A stretch of DNA of 64,000 nucleotides from Candidatus Nitrospira nitrosa (GTDB lineage: Bacteria > Nitrospirota > Nitrospiria > Nitrospirales > Nitrospiraceae), in the NCBI RefSeq assembly GCF_001458735.1, contig NZ_CZQA01000012.1, positions 62,001 to 126,000 of the forward strand, in the 5' to 3' direction. Below are positions 27,648-37,679 of the stretch, piece by piece. A program made the position numbers and the translations under genes. Within the stretch, counting starts at the first letter, position 1. Each line of letters starts with the position of its first letter. The notes beneath the pieces are model-generated. The model ran no database searches and was not told the origin of the DNA. It worked only from the letters and a program-made list of their open reading frames with translations.

Positions 27648-30600
27648 CACGCCGATGAGATCTCACCAGGAGGGCGCGTGAACCCTGGTTCGCCGTTTCC
27701 ATGGTGCTGGTCACCCACTGTATGGGACAGCTCACCCCCCGATCCGGTCGGTGGCCCTCCCGCCTGCCTCGGATCCTGTACTCGACCTTCCAGCCACCGA
27801 TAGAGAACCGGCAACATGATCAAAGTCAGCAGGGTTGAACTCACAAGTCCGCCGATAACGACGATCGCCAATGGACGCTGAACCTCTGACCCAATTCCTC
27901 GTGCAAATGCGAGCGGGACAAGCCCCAATAGCGCAACCAGCGCAGTCATTAAGACCGGGCGCAATCGGAGCAACGCCCCAGATGTCACGGCTTCATCAAG
28001 ACTGTGCCCATCTTCCCGCAGCTTATTCATATACGAGACAAGCACGATGCCGTTCAGCACAGCCACACCGAACAGATTAATGAATCCGATAGAGGCCGGC
28101 ACGCTAAGATATTCTTTTGTCAGCCAGAGTGCCACAATCCCACCGATCAAGGCAAAGGGCAGGTTCAAGATGATCAGCGTCGCTTGCCGAAGAGAGTTGA
28201 AGGTGGAATACAAGAGAAAGAAAATCAGTACGATAGTGATCGGCACGATGACTCGTAGCTTCGCCATCGCCCGCTCCATATTTTCAAATGATCCGCCCCA
28301 CGTCACTCGATACCCAGTCGGCAGCGTCACGCGCTCATCAATCTTTTGTTGCGCTTCGGCTACAAGACTCCCGATGTCCCGTCCAAGGGTATTGAATCCG
28401 ATCGAGACGTACCGTTGCAGCTGCTCTCGGCTGATGCGGCCAGGTCCCTCTCCCAACTGGACAGTGCCAAGATCGGCCAGGGGAATGAGTGCACCGGCCC
28501 GGTCGCTCACTTTAATATTACTGATCGTTTCGACGCTATCTCGGTACGCTTTTGGAAACCGCACGACAAGATCGAACCGTTGCTGGCCTTCATAGACGCG
28601 GGTCGCAACGTCTCCCCCAATGGCTGTGGAGATGATTTCCCGCACATCGGCGACATTGATTCCATGGCGGGCAATCTTGCTGCGGTCGATATCGATGGTG
28701 AGATAAGGTTGTCCGTACAACTGCTCCACCTTGATGTCTCGTACACCTCGGACGGCTTCAAGTACTTCGGCAATCTCTTGCGCTTTATTCCGAAGGGTTT
28801 CCAGATCGTCGCCAAACAGCTTCACTGTGGCTTCCGTACGCACGCCAGAAATCAATTCATCGACTCGCTGCTGGATCGGCTGACTGATCAAAAATGTCGC
28901 CCCGGAGACCGATGTCAACCGTTCACGGAACTTCTGCATGAGCTCAGGCATGGTCCTGGCCGTCGTCCATTGATCCAATGGCTTGAGCCGAACGACGGGA
29001 TCGCTCTCATTCGGTTCTTGCGGGTCGTTGCCCAGTTCCGTTCGACCGATCTTGGAGACGACCATCTCCACTTCCGGAAACTCCATGATCGCCTGCTGCA
29101 TCCGTTTCTCGATTTCGATGGAGGCGGGTAGCGATACACTGGGAAGCCGAATCGTCTGTGGCGCCACCGATCCCTCGTTCAGAGTTGGGATAAATTCCGT
29201 TCCAAGTGACGGCACCAACGACAAAGCACCGATGAGAGCCCCAATGGCCATCGCCAACACAGCTACTCGATGTCCAAGCGCCCAATGAAGAGCAGGCGCA
29301 TAGATCGCCTTCGCCATTCTCACAATCCACGGATCCTCTTCACTGCCATGCCTCAAGGCGAGCGAACAGAGGACCGGCGACAGCGTGAGCGAGAGGAGAA
29401 GGGATACTAGGAGCGCGATCATAATAGTATAGGCCAGCGGCTTGAACATCTTGCCTTCCATGCCGTGGAGCGACAGGAGCGGGAGAAACACCAGGATAAT
29501 GATCAGAATGCCGAACACAACCGGTTGCCCGACTTCCTTCACAGCACTGGTGACAAGCTGCAACCTCGGCATTGTGGCGGCCGAATGGTGCGAGAGGTGG
29601 CGGTAGACGTTTTCCACGACGACGACCGAGCCGTCGACAATCATTCCGATCGCAATCGCGAGTCCTCCGAGCGACATCAGATTGGCAGTCAGCCCAATCT
29701 GTCCCATGACGATAAATGTGGCAAGCGGCGCCAAGACGAGCGTTCCGACAACGATGAGCGCACTACGGATATTGCCAAGAAAGAGGAATAAAACGACAAC
29801 AACCAGCACAACCCCTTCCGCCAGTGATTTATAGACGGTGTTCAACGCTTCGGTAATCAGTTCAATCCGATCGTAGAACGGAACAATCCGCAATCCATTC
29901 GGCAACAGACCTTTTGAATGAATCTCCTCCACACGAGCCTTCAAGCCTTGGACGACATCCCGAGCATTCCCGCCCCTCAGCATGAGGACGATGCCGCTCA
30001 CCACCTCACGGTCCCCATTCAGCACCGTGGCACCGTGCCGAACCGCATGGTTAATCACCACTTGCGCTACATCCGAGACATAGACCGGAGTCCCTCCGGT
30101 TTCCCGCACCACGATGCGCTCGATATCTTCAATTGAGCGAATCAGCCCAGTCCCCCGCACAATGTATTTTTCCGCGTGTTTCTCCAGAATATTTCCACCG
30201 GCGTTCGCATTATTCTTTGCCACGGCATCAAAGACGTCTCGGAGCGTCAAGTTATATTTTCGCAAGAGCCCAGGCTCAACCAACACCTGATACTGCTTGA
30301 CGTACCCACCCATCGAGTTGACGTCGATCACCTCCGGCGTACTTTTCAGAATGGGGCGAATGACCCAGTCTTGGATCGTACGCTGCGCGATTAAGTTTTG
30401 ATGTTCCGCTTCGGCATCGGCTGTAGCCCCTCGAGGCGAGTCCAAGTAATACTGAAACACCTCACCCAAGCCAGTGCTGTTCGGCACCAGCATCGGTTCA
30501 GCACCGGGAGGAAGTTGTTCCTCCACTTCAAGCAATCGTTCCAACACCAATTGCCGTGCCAAGTTGATATCCATGGAGTCGTCAAACACGATCGTAATGA

Positions 30601-30874
30601 GCGACAGCCCTACCTTTGTCAGAGAACGCATCTCCGTGAGGGAGGGGACACCCGTGAGTTGCAACTCGATCGGATAGGTCACGAGACGCTCGACTTCCGT
30701 CGGCGAAAGACCTGGCGCCTTGGTCACGACCTGCACTAAAACACTGGTGACGTCCGGAAAGGCATCGATCGGAATTGTCCGAAAGGCATAGACCCCGCCC
30801 GCTCCGAGCAAGACCGCGCAAATAATGATGAGGAGGCGTTGACGGAGAGAAATGTCAAGGAGGCGTGAGACCAT
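27647..30874 (-). CDS. Heavy-metal RND efflux pump (CzcA/CusA family)
   Basis: 1075 residues, full length for HME-type RND permeases, with two sets of six membrane helices and two large periplasmic loops. It starts SRLLDISLRQRLLIII and contains the helix-4 motif AIGMIVDGSVVVVEN. In CzcA the motif is DFG-x3-DGA, and in CusA it is AxG-x3-D-A, so the version here is intermediate and does not fix the metal. The pump uses the proton gradient to export metal cations across both membranes with the adaptor and TolC protein encoded just upstream. Start and stop codons overlap those of its neighbours, so the operon is tightly coupled. Confidence 0.92.
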   Translation of the reverse strand: MVSRLLDISLRQRLLIIICAVLLGAGGVYAFRTIPIDAFPDVTSVLVQVVTKAPGLSPTEVERLVTYPIELQLTGVPSLTEMRSLTKVGLSLITIVFDDSMDINLARQLVLERLLEVEEQLPPGAEPMLVPNSTGLGEVFQYYLDSPRGATADAEAEHQNLIAQRTIQDWVIRPILKSTPEVIDVNSMGGYVKQYQVLVEPGLLRKYNLTLRDVFDAVAKNNANAGGNILEKHAEKYIVRGTGLIRSIEDIERIVVRETGGTPVYVSDVAQVVINHAVRHGATVLNGDREVVSGIVLMLRGGNARDVVQGLKARVEEIHSKGLLPNGLRIVPFYDRIELITEALNTVYKSLAEGVVLVVVVLFLFLGNIRSALIVVGTLVLAPLATFIVMGQIGLTANLMSLGGLAIAIGMIVDGSVVVVENVYRHLSHHSAATMPRLQLVTSAVKEVGQPVVFGILIIILVFLPLLSLHGMEGKMFKPLAYTIMIALLVSLLLSLTLSPVLCSLALRHGSEEDPWIVRMAKAIYAPALHWALGHRVAVLAMAIGALIGALSLVPSLGTEFIPTLNEGSVAPQTIRLPSVSLPASIEIEKRMQQAIMEFPEVEMVVSKIGRTELGNDPQEPNESDPVVRLKPLDQWTTARTMPELMQKFRERLTSVSGATFLISQPIQQRVDELISGVRTEATVKLFGDDLETLRNKAQEIAEVLEAVRGVRDIKVEQLYGQPYLTIDIDRSKIARHGINVADVREIISTAIGGDVATRVYEGQQRFDLVVRFPKAYRDSVETISNIKVSDRAGALIPLADLGTVQLGEGPGRISREQLQRYVSIGFNTLGRDIGSLVAEAQQKIDERVTLPTGYRVTWGGSFENMERAMAKLRVIVPITIVLIFFLLYSTFNSLRQATLIILNLPFALIGGIVALWLTKEYLSVPASIGFINLFGVAVLNGIVLVSYMNKLREDGHSLDEAVTSGALLRLRPVLMTALVALLGLVPLAFARGIGSEVQRPLAIVVIGGLVSSTLLTLIMLPVLYRWLEGRVQDPRQAGGPPTGSGGELSHTVGDQHHGNGEPGFTRPPGEISSA

Positions 30875-32088
30875 CAGACGGGTTTCTTCAACAACTCAGA
30901 CTTTAAGATAAAGGCACCGTGCGTCACCACCGGCTCTCCTTCGTTCAGTCCGCTAAGAATGGACGTCAGCGTACCATTCGACTCACCGATGTGCACCTCT
31001 CGCATTTCATACTCATTCGCCCCGCGTTGCACAAAGACGAAGGTCCGGCCCTGATCTCGTTGCAACGCCGCCTCCGGCACTGCCAAGCGATCCGGCTGTG
31101 ACTCGGAAAAGAGGCGAATGGTGGAGAACATTTCCGGCTTGAGCCTCCCATCTTGGTTCGGCAATTCAATCCTCAGTTGCATGGTCCGTGTGATCGGATC
31201 CAACACATCGCCGACATACGTAATCATCCCTTTGAACACCTCTTTCGGATAGGCATTGATCCGGACGTCAACCTGGGTGCCACCGGAAGCATGGACGGAA
31301 TGGACGAATGGAATGTCTTTTTCCGGAATGTTCGCGAGCACCCAGACCTCCGAGAGATCCGCGATCACGAACAAGTTCTCCGTTGTCTCAACGACCTCAC
31401 CACGTGTCAACTTGCGCCCGATGATCCGACCGCCGAACGGCGCCACAATCGGAACGACCGAGCGGATCTTCCGGCTACGATCAAGCCGGTTAAATTCTTC
31501 CTCGTTCATGCCGAGCAACTTAAGCCGGTCATGCGATTCATTGCCCTCGGCTTGAGCGCTCAACAATTCCGCTTGACGCCGTTGCAGCTCGGCCTCACCG
31601 ATCACCTGCTCCTGCAAGAGAAATTGCGCACGATTGAAGGCTTGCTCAGCAACATGGAGCTTGGCCTTGGCCTTGAGATACGAAGACTGCGCCAGCCCCA
31701 GCTCGCTGCTGTACAAGATCGCCAGCGGCGCGTTCGCTTTCACTTCCTGCCCAAGGTCAGCGTACACTTCGACCACTCTACCACGGACCAAGGTGGTGAT
31801 CTCCGCCATGTTCCGCTGATTAGGCTGCACGATCGCTGGAAAGTCTCGGTGTGTCCGGAAGTCACTGCGGACAACCGGCTGAACCACTACCCCCACCCGT
31901 AACGATTCTTCCGCTGACAACGTGATGCGCCCTGGCGTGGAAACGGCAGCCGGCTCTTTACTGGCCACCACATCACTCGGTGTTCCATCACAGCCTGCAT
32001 CCAGTATCATCACGCTGAACAACACACTCCATAGTCCTCGATTGAGATACGACGACCGAGGTTGGATAGCATGAAACCGAGCGTTCAC
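30874..32088 (-). CDS. RND efflux periplasmic adaptor (CzcB/CusB type)
   Basis: 404 residues. A lipoprotein-like signal is present (ILDAGC; Cys near residue 33), followed by a lipoyl/barrel-sandwich half (VRGRVVEVYADLGQEVKANAPLAILY). Next come an alpha-hairpin rich in Ala, Gln and Glu (residues 140-200), the second sandwich half (IVAPFGGRIIGRKLTRGEVV) and a beta-barrel. It links the pump in the inner membrane to TolC. It overlaps the TolC gene as ATGA and the pump gene as TGATG. No His- or Met-rich metal-binding N-terminal extension is seen. Confidence 0.9.
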   Translation of the reverse strand: MNARFHAIQPRSSYLNRGLWSVLFSVMILDAGCDGTPSDVVASKEPAAVSTPGRITLSAEESLRVGVVVQPVVRSDFRTHRDFPAIVQPNQRNMAEITTLVRGRVVEVYADLGQEVKANAPLAILYSSELGLAQSSYLKAKAKLHVAEQAFNRAQFLLQEQVIGEAELQRRQAELLSAQAEGNESHDRLKLLGMNEEEFNRLDRSRKIRSVVPIVAPFGGRIIGRKLTRGEVVETTENLFVIADLSEVWVLANIPEKDIPFVHSVHASGGTQVDVRINAYPKEVFKGMITYVGDVLDPITRTMQLRIELPNQDGRLKPEMFSTIRLFSESQPDRLAVPEAALQRDQGRTFVFVQRGANEYEMREVHIGESNGTLTSILSGLNEGEPVVTHGAFILKSELLKKPV

Positions 32089-33347
32089 AACGTTCCCCCT
32101 ACAGCTTGTTCCAGCCTGGCCAACGAGACGGAAAGGTCATGCCGCGCCAGGGCATAGTCGAGTAAAATTTGTCGCTGGACCCGCTGAGCGTCAAGCACTT
32201 CCAAGAGACTTGAGGCCCCCTGTTGAAAACTAAACCGTGCGAGCCGCAAGGCTTCCTGTGCTTGCTTCAAGAGGCCCTTGTCAAACACATCGATCAACTC
32301 GGCCGTCGTTTGGACATCTTGATAATGCTGATAGACGGCTCGCCCGAGCTCATTGCGCATCCGAAGCAGCTCTGCCTCATCCCGACGTTTCACTCCTAAT
32401 GACGCGGCAATCTCTCCCTGACGCCGATACCATAGCGGCATCGGTATCGAGAGACCTCCTTGAAACGCCTCCCGGCCGATTTCACGCCAATAGCTCCCAT
32501 TGACCGTGATGGTTGGTACCCGTGCCTGCCGTTCAAATTGAATCTTCCAATCCGATTGCTCGACAGACTTCAACAAGCGCTGGATCGTGGGGTGTTGATC
32601 CATCATTCGAGTCATGAGACCTTCAATCTGCAACTCTCGAGGAATGTTTCTGAACTCGCCATAGACCGAATACGCCGGGCCGAGCACACCGCCGGTCAAG
32701 GTATCAACAGCAACCCGGTTGATCCGAACGAAATTGTCAGCACGAGCGAGTTGTTGACGGGCCTTTAGGACTTCAACCTCTGCTTTGATGGACTCAAACT
32801 GTGGAGCTTCGCCGGATTTGACGCGTGCCTTGACGATTCGGGCCACACCTTCAACGGTATCGAGATTCTGCCGAGCCAGATCAGCCTCCTGTTGAGCCAA
32901 CAGCAGATCATAGAATGCGACTTTGACCTGCGAGGCCAGATTCAACCGGGTTTCCAACATCCCGACGCTGGCTGTGGCCAAACCAAGATCCGCCACTCGT
33001 TGCCGTGCCGCACGCAATGCCGGCCATTCGACCGGCTGCCCGACCGTCACGCTATATTCAGTGAGCGACTGAATATTCTCCGGGGGTCCCACGGTCGTGT
33101 CTCTAAGCCTCCCACGACCGCCATTGCTGGACACAGTCGGATTGGGATAGGCACCGGCAGCTGTCTGCTGACCCTTTTGCTGTTCAATCGTGCCTTCCGC
33201 GATGGAGACCACCGGATTCTTCGTCAAAGCCAGATCAACAATTGTCTCAAGACCGTACACCTGGTTCCCGGATTCCGCAGACACCGAAGTCGCAATCAAT
33301 CCAACATTCACCGCACAAAGAACCACTAGGGCAAACCCTCTTGCCAT
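32085..33347 (-). CDS. TolC-family outer-membrane efflux protein (CzcC type)
   Basis: About 420 residues from the ATG at 33347, which has AAGGA six bases upstream and gives a clean signal peptide (MARGFALVVLCAVNVGLIAT). Two repeated long-helix halves rich in Ala, Gln and Arg carry the typical QPVEWPALRAARQRVADLGL and EVLDAQRVQRQILLDYA segments. It forms the outer-membrane tunnel of the efflux system. It is first in the operon and lies 74 bases after the SpoU methyltransferase on the same strand, so it may also be read from that gene's promoter. Confidence 0.9.
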   Translation of the reverse strand: MARGFALVVLCAVNVGLIATSVSAESGNQVYGLETIVDLALTKNPVVSIAEGTIEQQKGQQTAAGAYPNPTVSSNGGRGRLRDTTVGPPENIQSLTEYSVTVGQPVEWPALRAARQRVADLGLATASVGMLETRLNLASQVKVAFYDLLLAQQEADLARQNLDTVEGVARIVKARVKSGEAPQFESIKAEVEVLKARQQLARADNFVRINRVAVDTLTGGVLGPAYSVYGEFRNIPRELQIEGLMTRMMDQHPTIQRLLKSVEQSDWKIQFERQARVPTITVNGSYWREIGREAFQGGLSIPMPLWYRRQGEIAASLGVKRRDEAELLRMRNELGRAVYQHYQDVQTTAELIDVFDKGLLKQAQEALRLARFSFQQGASSLLEVLDAQRVQRQILLDYALARHDLSVSLARLEQAVGGTL

Positions 33348-33421
33348 TCTCATTCCTTGTCTCAGCATCCCCCGCCCCTTCTCACACTATCCTAGGCTGA
33401 ATGTATCTGACTTTCAAATGT

Positions 33422-34267
33422 CTACGCCGACGGTGGCGACTTCTCTTGGTGTACACCGGAGTCAGTCGGCAATCCACTGAAGTAGAAAGCGGAGATCGCC
33501 ACGGTCGCCGCCACGTTCAATGACTCGACCCCCTCGGCCAATGGAATGGAAAATCTGACCTGAGACGCCTTCATGATTTCGGATGATAGCCCCGCGCCCT
33601 CATTGCCAACAGCGACCAGGAGTCGGCTGGGTATGGTTTGAATCTCCCTAATGGGAACTTTATCAGCCGACGACAGGACCGCTGAATAAATTCTACATTC
33701 AGACAACCTCACTGCCTGAAGATCCGCTGTCCGAAAAACGGGCAGCCTCAGGAGCGTACCAGCTGTGGCACGGACAACCTTGGGGCTGAAATGATCGGCG
33801 GAGTCATGGCTCAACCAGACGCCGGATAGATTCAGCGCGGCGGCTGTCCTGATAATCGTTCCCACGTTCGCCGGATCTTGCAGGTGATCTCCATAGATAC
33901 CCAGAACGCGTGATCGCCCAAGTACCTGCGCCTCGTTCCACTGAGGTTGCCGGACCACGGCCAGGATCCCTTGAGGCATCTCCACATCTGTCAGTTTTTC
34001 AAAGGCAGGATCCGAGCACACGAACTGTCGCGCCCCTAAGCTGGAGCGCCTGCTCCGATCCCCGTCGGTCTCAGTACGAAGGTAACGAGGCGATACGAGG
34101 AGACTCTGTATCGCCTGGGGATGTTGGGAGATCAGATCATAACACGGCTTGGCGCCTTCCACCACGAAGACGCCCTCGGTTGATCGGACTTGTTTTTCTC
34201 GCAGCAGCTGCCGGATGAAAGAGCCCTGTGCACGAGACAAGGGCCTGGGGTGTGGCCCAGTATCCAC
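33422..34267 (-). CDS. SpoU/TrmH-family RNA 2'-O-methyltransferase
   Basis: 281 residues beginning at a GTG. An N-terminal substrate-binding region (residues 1-100) is followed by the knotted SPOUT domain. The three motifs are DPANVGTIIRTAAALNL (Asn and Arg of the active site), VAVGNEGAGLS, and IPLAEGVESLNVAAT. This is the layout of RlmB/TrmH enzymes, which methylate the 2'-O of a ribose in rRNA or tRNA. The exact target base cannot be read. Confidence 0.88.
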   Translation of the reverse strand: MDTGPHPRPLSRAQGSFIRQLLREKQVRSTEGVFVVEGAKPCYDLISQHPQAIQSLLVSPRYLRTETDGDRSRRSSLGARQFVCSDPAFEKLTDVEMPQGILAVVRQPQWNEAQVLGRSRVLGIYGDHLQDPANVGTIIRTAAALNLSGVWLSHDSADHFSPKVVRATAGTLLRLPVFRTADLQAVRLSECRIYSAVLSSADKVPIREIQTIPSRLLVAVGNEGAGLSSEIMKASQVRFSIPLAEGVESLNVAATVAISAFYFSGLPTDSGVHQEKSPPSA

Positions 34268-34325
34268 TATGATGACCCCGACTGCGCGCCGAAAGGGAAC
34301 CGACCTAACCAGATGAGGTCGTCAC

Positions 34326-34667
34326 TCACCGGCGCCTTCGTTCAGACGCCGCTTCCGCCGCACGAATACGCTGAGCCCTCGCCTTGGCACGCTTCAGAGC
34401 CGTGAGTTTTCCCCTGGTCCGAGTCTGCTCAAACTGAAGCTGTTCAAGCTGAGACTTCAGGTGTGCCTTCTCTTGTTTATGCAGACTCGCGCATTCTGGT
34501 TTGGACAACTGTGTCCAATCCCCACTGCTCCTGGCTCGCTTGATTCGATCATCTAGCGATTCTCGAAGCTGCCTGGCTCTCATCGTCATGAGTGATTTGA
34601 GCGCCTCTTGACGACGCTGCACCTCTTCCTCCTCAGCCATGATCCCGCGAATATCGGTTCCTAACAT
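34326..34667 (-). CDS. Small charged coiled-coil protein, unknown function
   Basis: 113 residues, very rich in Arg, Lys, Glu and Gln, predicted to be mostly helical with coiled-coil stretches. It has no signal peptide and no cysteine pairs; the C-terminus is basic (AAEASERRRR). The start is well supported by GGAGG eight bases upstream of the ATG. It faces away from the XRE-type regulator on the other strand. I do not recognise a family. Confidence 0.7.
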   Translation of the reverse strand: MLGTDIRGIMAEEEEVQRRQEALKSLMTMRARQLRESLDDRIKRARSSGDWTQLSKPECASLHKQEKAHLKSQLEQLQFEQTRTRGKLTALKRAKARAQRIRAAEAASERRRR

Positions 34668-34828
34668 GGATCCAACCTCCTTACAGATACTCTGGAACGA
34701 GAGCGCGCATTATACCCGATCTCATAGCCAATCTGGAATGCCTTATAAGGCATTGTTTTTAAACGCTAATCAATCCGTATCCTGAGCGCTTCCTTGAAGC
34801 GATTTGCTCGGTTGTGTATTATCACCCC

Positions 34829-35290
34829 ATGCCGATAGGGCCATGCATTCAGGGTTGGAGGCTCAAACGAAAGCTGTCGATCGAATCTCTCGCAGACGCG
34901 GCCGGCATTTTTCCCAGCCTTCTGGAACAGATCGAAGCGGATCAAGCGGACCCGACGACCTGTATGATCGAAGCACTGGCCTGTGCTCTCCGCGTTCCCC
35001 CGTCCTGGCTATTTGACAGCCCCAGATCCTTTGAGCATCTATTCACAGACCACGATGAGGGAGAGGAACCTGACCGTAGTCAGCGTGATCCGGTGACAGA
35101 TCGAATCCTGTGTGGTTCACGAGCAGACCGGTCACTCTATATTCTCCTCACAACGCTCATGCAATCAGGCGATCCCAAATTGTTGCGGGCGGCCGAGATG
35201 AGCCTCCGGAGTCTCGTCAAACAATCGCGGCAAGCTACCGTCCCCTGGCAACAACGCCCTTCGGGCCACTTCGAACCACCGAGCGACTAA
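34829..35290 (+). CDS. XRE-type helix-turn-helix protein
   Basis: About 153 residues. The N-terminal 65 residues form an XRE/Cro-type HTH (GWRLKRKLSIESLADAAG, LLEQIEADQADPTTCMIEALACAL). The remainder is unassigned and looks helical (LLTTLMQSGDPKLLRAAEMSLRSLVKQ). The ATG at 34829 is chosen; a GTG at 34814 is possible, and neither has a strong ribosome-binding site. It may control the divergent coiled-coil gene or itself. Confidence 0.7.
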   Translation: MPIGPCIQGWRLKRKLSIESLADAAGIFPSLLEQIEADQADPTTCMIEALACALRVPPSWLFDSPRSFEHLFTDHDEGEEPDRSQRDPVTDRILCGSRADRSLYILLTTLMQSGDPKLLRAAEMSLRSLVKQSRQATVPWQQRPSGHFEPPSD

Positions 35291-35498
35291 TCGGATTGGT
35301 CGGACAGATCAAGCCATCCCCACTCCACTCAGAGTCCAAGACGACACCGACTCTCAGACCTCGGAGAGAAATCGGATAGCCGAAACCAGGCGCCATATCC
35401 ATTTCGTGAAACAAACTGTTCCTATGCAATCCCTATTGATACACTCCAGCCATGACAGTATTGGTTAAACTTAGACATGATCCGGCATTGAGGATTTG

Positions 35499-37496
35499 AT
35501 GCGTAGGTGCTTCATACTGATCCTGCCGCTCTTCATGGTCGGATGCAACAGCAGTAATCAAGTCTCCTCTTCTCTCCTTTCCCTGTCCACCTCCTCACCC
35601 GCCATCAGAGAGCCGGTGATTGATCGAGTTGGTCCCGTTGTCCAAGACCTCCTCCAATCCACATCTCGTGAGGCTCACCACACCATCACCGCCTCCCATC
35701 AAACGGTGGACGCACGATCAGCCAAGTACAAGCAGCAGGCGGTCACGGACACGTTGAAAAACCCCTGGAAAGGCATGAGGCATTTGGAACACCATGGACT
35801 CCTCGTCGCGGAACTTGCAGCCACTAGTCCGCTTGACCTTCCTGCCCTCCTCGATAGGCTCGCGACCGGCATGCATCAGCCCTCTGCACCGATGACACCG
35901 CTCCCCATCCCTACCGGCTCACATCGTCGTGACACAATGGACTTCATTCTGGAAACCTTTCACCAAGCCGCGCTCCATCGGGAGATTGCACTGGCTGGGC
36001 TTTCCGATCCGGAACGTACCTTCCTCTTCGAACACGGACGAACACTGGCAGAATCCTATACGCCGCAAATCTCTGTACTCTCCGACGTCACTATGCCTCA
36101 AGTCCTCGCGAACACTCGGTTTGCAGAGCTTTTGAAAGAGCGAGTGAAGTCCGAGCACCTCCTTGCCGCAGGCCAAATACTGGCACAGTTGACCAATGCG
36201 CGGTGGCTCGAACAACTGGCCGTAGCATTCTCGGAGCCGGTCTCTCCGACAGAGATTCCCCCTGGCATCACCGGCGACGTCAGATTGGTGCAGGATACAT
36301 CCGAAGGGCTCATCGTCATTGGAGGCCCAGGTCCAAACAGCTATCAATTGGAGGAGCCCGTTGCGCTCATTGTTGATCTTGGCGGGGACGATTCATATCG
36401 CGGTGTCATCGGTGCATCGTACGACGTCCGCTATGGGAATGCCGTGGTCATCGATCTTGCAGGCAATGACCGTTACACCGGATCTCCGTTGGGAATAGCC
36501 ACAGGCCGACTCGGTGTCGGACTTCTATTCGACCAATCCGGTGACGACCACTATGAACTTTCTCTAGGATCAGGTGGAGTGGGCTTGGGCGGACTAGGCA
36601 TCTTGGTCGATATTAAGGGACATGACCAGTACCACGGCAACCGACTGACGCAGGGAGCGGCGATTGGGGGATGGGGACTCTTGATCGATACGGCAGGCAG
36701 CGATCACTATAGGAGCCATGGGTTTGCCATCGGGTTTGGAGGACCTCTTGGGCTCGGTGCCGTCATTGATACTGAAGGCGATGATCAGTACCAATGCGGT
36801 GAGGTCATTCCCAGCGCCTACAACGCCCACGAGGCTCCGGAGTCGAAACCCGGCGATCAGGAGTTTCAATACGACTGCTTTGGCCTCGGCACAGGCGCCG
36901 GCTCACGCGTCCTGACCACACACTCTCAATGGGTTGACCAAAGCTTAGCCGGTGGCATGGGTCTGTTGATAGATCTAACCGGGCATGATCGATATCAAAG
37001 CGCAAACTTTTCACAGGGAATGGGATATTTTTTTGGCGCAGGAATCTTGCTCGACCTCAATGGCGAGGACGAGTATCAAGCCGCCCGCTACGGCCATGGT
37101 GCCTCCGCCCATTATGGCGTGGCACTGTTCATCGATCAGAAGGGAGATGATCGATATGGATCCACCGGGCCTTATTACAATGCGGGAGTGGCCTGGGACC
37201 ATGGCATCAGTCTGACCATCGACGCGGGAACCAGTCATGACGTCTATGCCTTCGATCGCACAACCGGTCTTGGGAAAGCTGACCACAGCGGCTGGGCAGT
37301 ATTTGTGGACGAAGGCGGGCGTGACACCTATCGAGTCACGTCAGGACTTGGTGAGGCCTCGGAACGAAGTCTTGCCGGTTTCATCGATCTCACTGGTGAG
37401 GACCAATATAACCTCCTGTCACCATTGTCCCATTTCCGTCCCACAAACAGCCTTCTTTTCTCTCATGGACCAGGCAGCCTTTTCCAAGACCAGTAG
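35499..37496 (+). CDS. Lipoprotein with about twelve GxDxY repeats, unknown function
   Basis: 665 residues. The signal peptide ends in a lipobox (FMVGC, Cys16). Residues 30-285 are a helical domain without a recognised family. From about residue 288 to 645 the core LIDLxGxDxY recurs about twelve times: GGDDSY, AGNDRY, SGDDHY, KGHDQY, AGSDHY, EGDDQY, TGHDRY, NGEDEY, KGDDRY, SHDVY, GGRDTY, TGEDQY. Glycine-rich links lie between copies. Such spacing suggests a stacked beta solenoid, with the acidic loops perhaps binding calcium; this is inference. The ATG at 35499 has TGAGGA just upstream. It is probably anchored in the outer membrane. Confidence 0.8.
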   Translation: MRRCFILILPLFMVGCNSSNQVSSSLLSLSTSSPAIREPVIDRVGPVVQDLLQSTSREAHHTITASHQTVDARSAKYKQQAVTDTLKNPWKGMRHLEHHGLLVAELAATSPLDLPALLDRLATGMHQPSAPMTPLPIPTGSHRRDTMDFILETFHQAALHREIALAGLSDPERTFLFEHGRTLAESYTPQISVLSDVTMPQVLANTRFAELLKERVKSEHLLAAGQILAQLTNARWLEQLAVAFSEPVSPTEIPPGITGDVRLVQDTSEGLIVIGGPGPNSYQLEEPVALIVDLGGDDSYRGVIGASYDVRYGNAVVIDLAGNDRYTGSPLGIATGRLGVGLLFDQSGDDHYELSLGSGGVGLGGLGILVDIKGHDQYHGNRLTQGAAIGGWGLLIDTAGSDHYRSHGFAIGFGGPLGLGAVIDTEGDDQYQCGEVIPSAYNAHEAPESKPGDQEFQYDCFGLGTGAGSRVLTTHSQWVDQSLAGGMGLLIDLTGHDRYQSANFSQGMGYFFGAGILLDLNGEDEYQAARYGHGASAHYGVALFIDQKGDDRYGSTGPYYNAGVAWDHGISLTIDAGTSHDVYAFDRTTGLGKADHSGWAVFVDEGGRDTYRVTSGLGEASERSLAGFIDLTGEDQYNLLSPLSHFRPTNSLLFSHGPGSLFQDQ

Positions 37497-37679
37497 GACA
37501 TCAGTAAACTCACCATCCACATCCTCTCTGAACACTGCAGATGGGTTCCCCATCTCCACCAAACCTCCGGACCAAGCCGAGAGGAAGGGGGTTGTTTTTT
37601 CCCTTTCAGACGTGGAAAATACTGGGACTCTATCACTATAGGCCTAACCATCCACATTACTTATTAGAGAGGCATAATC

